Under the pieces are notes generated by a model that saw nothing but the letters and a program-made list of their open reading frames with translations, did not search any database and was not told where the DNA came from. 64,000 bases of DNA from Streptomyces sp. NBC_00708. GTDB taxonomy: Bacteria; Actinomycetota; Actinomycetes; Streptomycetales; Streptomycetaceae. Shown here piece after piece: positions 59,747 through 64,000 of this stretch (its first letter is position 1; every line of letters starts with the position of its first letter). The stretch is from positions 5,704,001 to 5,768,000 of the forward strand of contig CP108997.1 in assembly GCA_036226585.1 (NCBI GenBank), written 5' to 3'. The position numbers and the translations under genes were made by a program.

Positions 59747-60979
59747 ATGTTGGAGAATATGGCAGGAGTGAGTGAGTCGATGGAGACTCCGGGGTCGCAG
59801 ACGTCTCTGCATCGCGCCAACCTTGAGCGGGTCGTGCGCGCCGTACGTATGGCTGGTTCGCTCACCCAGGCGGAGATCGCCAGGAGCACGGGCCTGTCCG
59901 CGGCCACCGTCTCCAATATCGTTCGCGAACTGAAGGACAGCGGCACGGTCGAGGTGACCCCCACCTCGGCGGGCGGCCGCCGGGCCCGCAGCGTCTCGCT
60001 CAGCGGGGACGCGGGCATCGTGATCGGCGTCGACTTCGGCCATACGCATCTGCGCGTGGCCGTCGGCAACCTGGCCCACCAGGTGCTCGCCGAGGAGTCC
60101 GAGCCGCTGGACGTCGACGCCTCGTCCGCCGAGGGCTTCGGACGGGCCGAGCAGCTGGTCAACCGCCTGATCGAGACCACCGGGATCAGCCCCGGCAAGG
60201 TCATCGGGGTGGGGCTCGGTGTACCCGGCCCGATCGACGTCGAGTCCGGCACGCTGGGCTCCACGTCGATCCTGCCGGGCTGGACGGGCATCAACCCCAG
60301 CGAGGAGCTCGCCGCACGCCTCGGAGTGCCGGTGTACGTCGACAACGACGCCAACCTGGGCGCGCTCGGCGAGCTGGTGTGGGGGAGCGGCCGCGGGGTC
60401 AGGGACCTGGCATACATCAAGGTCGCGAGCGGTGTCGGCGCCGGTCTGGTGATCGACGGGCACATCTACCGGGGGCCCGGCGGCACGGCAGGCGAGATCG
60501 GCCACATCACCCTCGACGAATCGGGCCCGGTCTGCCGCTGCGGCAACCGCGGCTGCCTGGAGACCTTCACGGCCGCGCGGTACGTCCTGCCCCTGCTCCA
60601 GCCCAGCCACGGCCCCGATCTCACCATGGAGCGGGTGGTCCAGCTGGCCCGCGAGGGCGATCCCGGGTGCCGGCGGGTGATCGGCGACGTCGGGCGGCAC
60701 ATCGGCAGCGGGGTGGCCAACCTCTGCAATCTGCTCAACCCGAGCCGCGTGGTGCTCGGCGGCTCGCTGGCGGAGGCCGGGGAGCTGGTCCTGGGGCCCA
60801 TCAGGGACTCCGTGTCCCGTTACGCCATTCCCAGCGCCGCACGGCAGCTCTCCGTGCTCCCGGGGGCCCTGGGGGGCCGCGCCGAGGTGCTGGGCGCCCT
60901 GGCGCTCGTCCTCAGCGAGATGGGGGATTCAACCCTTTTGGAGAGCACCCTGCCCGCGGCCACTCCTGCCTTCACTTAG
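59747..60979 (+). CDS. rok7B7: ROK-family regulator Rok7B7
   Basis: 410 residues from the ATG at 59747; ATGs at 59759 and 59780 are alternatives. N-terminal winged HTH (LTQAEIARSTGLSAATVSNI and following) then the ROK kinase-like fold: GVDFGHTHLRVAVG, VDNDANLGALGELVWG, GGTAGEIGHITLD and the zinc motif CRCGNRGCLETF. In S. coelicolor the homologue SCO6008 affects xylose use, carbon catabolite repression and antibiotic production. It sits between ngcEFG and xylFGH, as expected, and probably controls xylFGH. Confidence 0.93.
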   Translation: MLENMAGVSESMETPGSQTSLHRANLERVVRAVRMAGSLTQAEIARSTGLSAATVSNIVRELKDSGTVEVTPTSAGGRRARSVSLSGDAGIVIGVDFGHTHLRVAVGNLAHQVLAEESEPLDVDASSAEGFGRAEQLVNRLIETTGISPGKVIGVGLGVPGPIDVESGTLGSTSILPGWTGINPSEELAARLGVPVYVDNDANLGALGELVWGSGRGVRDLAYIKVASGVGAGLVIDGHIYRGPGGTAGEIGHITLDESGPVCRCGNRGCLETFTAARYVLPLLQPSHGPDLTMERVVQLAREGDPGCRRVIGDVGRHIGSGVANLCNLLNPSRVVLGGSLAEAGELVLGPIRDSVSRYAIPSAARQLSVLPGALGGRAEVLGALALVLSEMGDSTLLESTLPAATPAFT

Positions 60980-61102
60980 ATAACGAATGGCACCGTTGTC
61001 ATCTCGTTAAGGATTTACTCCTTGACGCCGCCCCTGCGGCCGAGTTGACTTCCAGCCACCTCGGCCGCGACGTTGCGGCCTCGTCAGGGAGGCAAACCCC
61101 CA

Positions 61103-62170
61103 ATGAACGCAATGACGCGACGCATCGTCATAGGCACGGCCGCGGCCTCGATGGCCCTCTCCCTCGCCGCGTGCGGCAAGGCCGGCGACGACAAGAAGGA
61201 CTCGGCGGACTCGGGCAGCAAGACCAAGATCGGTCTGCTCCTCCCGGAGAACAAGACCGCCCGCTACGAGACGCTCGACAAGCCGCTGTTCATCGAAGCC
61301 GTCAAGAAGGACTGCGCGGACTGCGAGGTCGTCTACAACAACGCGGCCGGTGACGTCGGCCAGCAGAAGCAGCAGTTCGAGCAGCAGATCGCCGACGGCA
61401 TCAAGGTCATCGCGATCTCCTCGGTCGACGCCGAGAAGTCCGCCGCCTGGGTCGCCACCGCGCACAAGAAGGGCGTCAAGGTCGTCGCGTACGACCGCGC
61501 CATCGCCGGTGCCGACGCCTACGTCAGCCACGACAACGAGAAGATCGGCAAGCTCCAGGGCCAGGCCATCCTCGACGCCCTGGGCTCCAAGGCCGCCGGT
61601 GCCAACCTCGTCATGATCAACGGTGACGAGAAGGACCCGAACGCCGGTCTGTTCAAGAAGGGCGCCCACGCGTCCCTCGACGGCAAGATCAAGGTCGCCT
61701 ACGAGGCGTCCGGCGAGTGGGACCCGAAGATCGCCGGCGAGAAGATGACCGCCGCCATCTCCTCGGTCGGCAAGGGCAAGATCGACGCCGTCTACTCCGC
61801 CAACGACGGCATGGCCGGCGGCATCATCACGTCCCTGGGCAACGCCGGCATCAAGGACATCCCGGTGGGAGGCCAGGACGCCGAGCTCCCCGGCATCCAG
61901 CGGATCATCGCCGGTACGCAGACCTTCACGATCTACAAGTCGCCGAAGCAGCTCGCCCCGGCGGCCGCCCAGTTCGCGGTCAACCTGCTCCAGGGCAAGG
62001 ACATCGGCGCCCAGGGCGAGACGGACGGCGTTCCGTCCACGCTGCTCGAGCCGACCGTCGTGAACAAGGACAACATCGAGTCCACCGTGGTCAAGGACGG
62101 CATCTACCAGGCCTCCGCGATCTGCGTCAAGGACATCGCCGCCAAGTGCACCGCGCTGGGCATCAAGTAG
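61103..62170 (+). CDS. xylF: xylose ABC transporter binding lipoprotein
   Basis: 355 residues from the ATG at 61103, with GGGAGG upstream; an ATG at 61073 is not conserved-looking. Lipobox LAAC (Cys at about 25). Type I periplasmic-binding fold: IGLLLPENKTARYETLDKPLF, IAISSVDAEKSAAWVATAHKKG, AYDRAIAGADAYVSHDN and DAVYSANDGMAGGIITSL. Captures xylose for XylGH. Downstream of rok7B7. A hairpin follows the gene. Confidence 0.92.
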   Translation: MNAMTRRIVIGTAAASMALSLAACGKAGDDKKDSADSGSKTKIGLLLPENKTARYETLDKPLFIEAVKKDCADCEVVYNNAAGDVGQQKQQFEQQIADGIKVIAISSVDAEKSAAWVATAHKKGVKVVAYDRAIAGADAYVSHDNEKIGKLQGQAILDALGSKAAGANLVMINGDEKDPNAGLFKKGAHASLDGKIKVAYEASGEWDPKIAGEKMTAAISSVGKGKIDAVYSANDGMAGGIITSLGNAGIKDIPVGGQDAELPGIQRIIAGTQTFTIYKSPKQLAPAAAQFAVNLLQGKDIGAQGETDGVPSTLLEPTVVNKDNIESTVVKDGIYQASAICVKDIAAKCTALGIK

Positions 62171-62178
62171 TCCCTCCG

Positions 62179-62206
62179 CGCGCCGGGGCCGGTGAGCCCC
62201 GGCGCG
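62179..62206 (+). other. hairpin in the xylF-xylG gap
   Basis: CGCGCCGGGGC (62179-62189) and GCCCCGGCGCG (62196-62206) are exact 11-bp arms around CGGTGA, nine bases after the xylF stop. Likely a partial terminator or 3'-stabiliser that keeps binding-protein mRNA in excess over xylGH. Confidence 0.6.
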
Positions 62207-62409
62207 TACGGGCGTGATCCGCTCCGCACGGCGGAGTCCGCCCACCCCCATGACTGTCCGGCCCCGGCCGGCTCACCCCGCTTCCGGCCGGGTGCCGGGC
62301 ACTCTTCCCCCCAGTACTTCCCGTACGTCGACGCTGCCCCCGTGGCGCGGCGTCTCCGCCGGTCAGGCGGCACATCCCCGCCGGTCAGGCGGCGAAGGAG
62401 ATGGTTCAC

Positions 62410-63189
62410 GTGTCACAGACGCCCGTGCTGGCGTTGCGTGGGGTCTTCAAGCGATTCGGAGCGGTCCAGGTCCTCTCCGGTGTCGATCTCGAAGTCCACG
62501 CCGGAGAAGTGGTCGCCCTGGTCGGCGACAACGGTGCAGGAAAGTCCACGCTCGTCAAGACGATCGCCGGCGTGCACCCCATCGATGAGGGCGTCATCGA
62601 GTGGGAGGGCACGAAGGTGGACATCAACCGTCCGCACGATGCCCAGAACCTCGGCGTCGCGACCGTCTACCAGGACCTCGCGCTCTGCGACAACCTGGAC
62701 GTCGTCGCCAACCTCTTCCTCGGTCGCGAGATCAAGAAGGGCGGCGTCCTCGACGAGGTCGCCATGGAGAAGCGGGCCCAGGACCTCCTGTCCACGCTCT
62801 CCATCCGCATTCCCAGTGTCCGTATCCCGGTCGCCGCGCTCTCCGGCGGCCAGCGCCAGGTCGTGGCCATCGCCCGTGCCCTGGTCGGCAACCCCAAGAT
62901 CGTGATCCTGGACGAGCCCACCGCGGCCCTCGGCGTCGAGCAGACCGCCCAGGTCCTCGACCTGGTGGAGCGGCTGCGCGAGCAGAACCTCGGCGTCATC
63001 CTCATCAGCCACAACATGGCCGATGTGAAGGCCGTCGCCGACAAGGTCGCCGTGCTGCGGCTCGGCCACAACAACGGCATCTTCCCCGTGGCGACGACCA
63101 GCCACGAAGAAATCATCGCCGCGATCACGGGCGCCACCGACAACGCCGTGACCCGCCGCAAGTCCCGCAGCGCGGAGGCATCCAAGTGA
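62410..63189 (+). CDS. xylG: xylose ABC transporter ATP-binding protein
   Basis: 259 residues from the GTG at 62410, since GAAGGAG directly abuts the in-frame ATG at 62401. Walker A GDNGAGKSTLVK, signature LSGGQRQ, Walker B IVILDEP and the H-loop ISHNMAD are intact. Only one ABC domain, unlike the duplicated XylG of enterobacteria, but normal for actinobacterial homologues. Its stop overlaps the xylH start as GTGA. Confidence 0.94.
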   Translation: MSQTPVLALRGVFKRFGAVQVLSGVDLEVHAGEVVALVGDNGAGKSTLVKTIAGVHPIDEGVIEWEGTKVDINRPHDAQNLGVATVYQDLALCDNLDVVANLFLGREIKKGGVLDEVAMEKRAQDLLSTLSIRIPSVRIPVAALSGGQRQVVAIARALVGNPKIVILDEPTAALGVEQTAQVLDLVERLREQNLGVILISHNMADVKAVADKVAVLRLGHNNGIFPVATTSHEEIIAAITGATDNAVTRRKSRSAEASK

Positions 63190-64000
63190 GCAACATCAAC
63201 GAGACCCCGGCCAAGGTCCCGGCCCAGGCGGACGCCACCACCGAGGTCCCCGAGGCCGCGGCCGGCGCGGTCCCGGTCGTCGACCCCCGTCTGCTCGTCC
63301 GTGAGCAGGGCTTCAAGGGTTACTGGACCGAGTTCAAGCGCAAGGTGCGCTCGGGCGAGATCGGCTCGCTGCCCGTCGTGGTGGGCCTGATCATCATCGG
63401 GATCGTCTTCCAGCTCGAGACCGGCAACTTCCTCACCTCGTACAACCTCGACCAGATCACGCTGTACGCGGCCGGCCCCGGCATCATGGCCGTCGGCATC
63501 GTCTTCGTCCTGCTGCTCGGTGAGATCGACCTCGCGGTCGGCTCCGTCGCCGGTCTCGCGGGTGCGGTGTGGGCCGTGGTCGGCACGGACATCCCCGACT
63601 CCCTCGCCATCGTGGTCGGCATCCTGTCCGGCACGGTCATCGGCGCCTTCCACGGCATCGTCTTCGCCAAGATCGGCGTGCCCGCGTTCGTCGTGACCCT
63701 GGCGGGCTTCCTGGGCTGGGCCGGCATGCAGACCTGGGTGATGGGCGAGAAGTCCACCATCACCACCCCGCTCGGCAGCTTCGTCCGCGACCTGACCAGC
63801 TACTACTTCGAGGACGTCGCGGCCGCCTACGGGCTCGCCGTGTTCGTGATCGTCGCCTTCTACCTCGCGCAGCTGCGCGACTCGAAGCGCCGCAAGTCCG
63901 CGGAGCTGCCGCACCGCCCGCAGAGCGAGATCATCCTGCGCACCGCGCTGCTCGCGGTCCTGTGCCTCCTCGCCGCGTACGCGTTCAACCAGGAGCAGGG
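63186..64000 (+). CDS. xylH: xylose ABC transporter permease, 3' end outside window
   Basis: Starts at a GTG (63186) overlapping the xylG stop, and stays open to the window edge, giving the first 271 residues. A polar N-terminus (about 60 residues) is followed by ribose/xylose-type permease helices (GSLPVVVGLIIIGIVFQ, IMAVGIVFVLLLGEIDLAVGS with the conserved GEIDLSxGS-like motif, LAIVVGILSGTVIGAFHG, VPAFVVTLAGFLGWAG). The C-terminal part lies outside the window. Confidence 0.93.
   Translation, partial: MSNINETPAKVPAQADATTEVPEAAAGAVPVVDPRLLVREQGFKGYWTEFKRKVRSGEIGSLPVVVGLIIIGIVFQLETGNFLTSYNLDQITLYAAGPGIMAVGIVFVLLLGEIDLAVGSVAGLAGAVWAVVGTDIPDSLAIVVGILSGTVIGAFHGIVFAKIGVPAFVVTLAGFLGWAGMQTWVMGEKSTITTPLGSFVRDLTSYYFEDVAAAYGLAVFVIVAFYLAQLRDSKRRKSAELPHRPQSEIILRTALLAVLCLLAAYAFNQEQ

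Overview
The window is very GC-rich, with strong G/C preference at third codon positions, many GTG starts and frequent ATGA/GTGA stop-start overlaps. It carries Streptomyces-type families: XRE/DUF397 pairs, HATPase anti-sigma-like proteins, DUF6928, CBM13 chitinase, ABC sugar importers without their own ATPase, and Rok7B7 beside xylFGH. The right-hand part (MurA-like protein, aconitase, ngcEFG-type transporter, rok7B7, xylFGH) matches the gene content I recall for the S. coelicolor SCO5998-SCO6011 region. I therefore read the window as a Streptomyces chromosome. The theme is carbohydrate metabolism, especially amino sugars and plant or fungal glycans.

Layout. 1-2733: end of a secreted beta-helix protein and a GH18 chitinase with a ricin-type lectin domain. 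2798-7881: housekeeping and accessory genes (APH-type kinase, two DUF397 proteins with one XRE regulator, HATPase protein, DinB-type protein, DUF6928, methyltransferase). 8189-17664: an eight-gene minus-strand operon that looks like a Gram-positive counterpart of the Pseudomonas Pel and Aspergillus galactosaminogalactan pathways: Agd3-like (CE18) deacetylase, PelF-like glycosyltransferase, polytopic membrane protein, two SDR sugar enzymes, a sugar-1-phosphate nucleotidyltransferase, a spherulin-4 (GH135-like) protein and a GH114 lipoprotein. A DasR-like site lies upstream and a 7-bp tandem repeat lies inside. 18082-20324: a small secreted protein, an orphan Imm5-type immunity protein and two decayed gene fragments. 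20332-21759: a secreted lamin-tail-domain protein.

21892-33364: a LacI-type regulon. The regulator gene, a binding protein/two permease operon that also holds a sulfatase, and the divergent GH3 / EEP-GH13 block each carry a copy of TGNATGCGCTTNCA. 33402-41715: a small membrane protein, an XRE-MurA fusion, a MOSC protein, aconitase, tandem FG-GAP paralogues and a GlsB/YeaQ-type membrane protein. Related palindromes precede the MurA-like gene and aconitase. 41790-48759: a GH1 / ABC importer / GH31 alpha-xylosidase locus with a LacI-type palindrome between its arms. 48728-51715: an alpha/beta hydrolase, a LysR regulator and a histidine phosphatase. 51777-55622: a GH92 mannosidase. 56122-59556: ngcEFG-type N-acetylglucosamine/chitobiose importer with a DasR-like site over its promoter. 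59747-64000: rok7B7 and xylFGH; xylH runs off the end.

Together the genes suggest a cell that makes and trims an amino-sugar exopolysaccharide, imports chitin-derived and other oligosaccharides, and breaks them down inside. The three MalFG-type importers lack ATPase genes and probably share MsiK encoded elsewhere.
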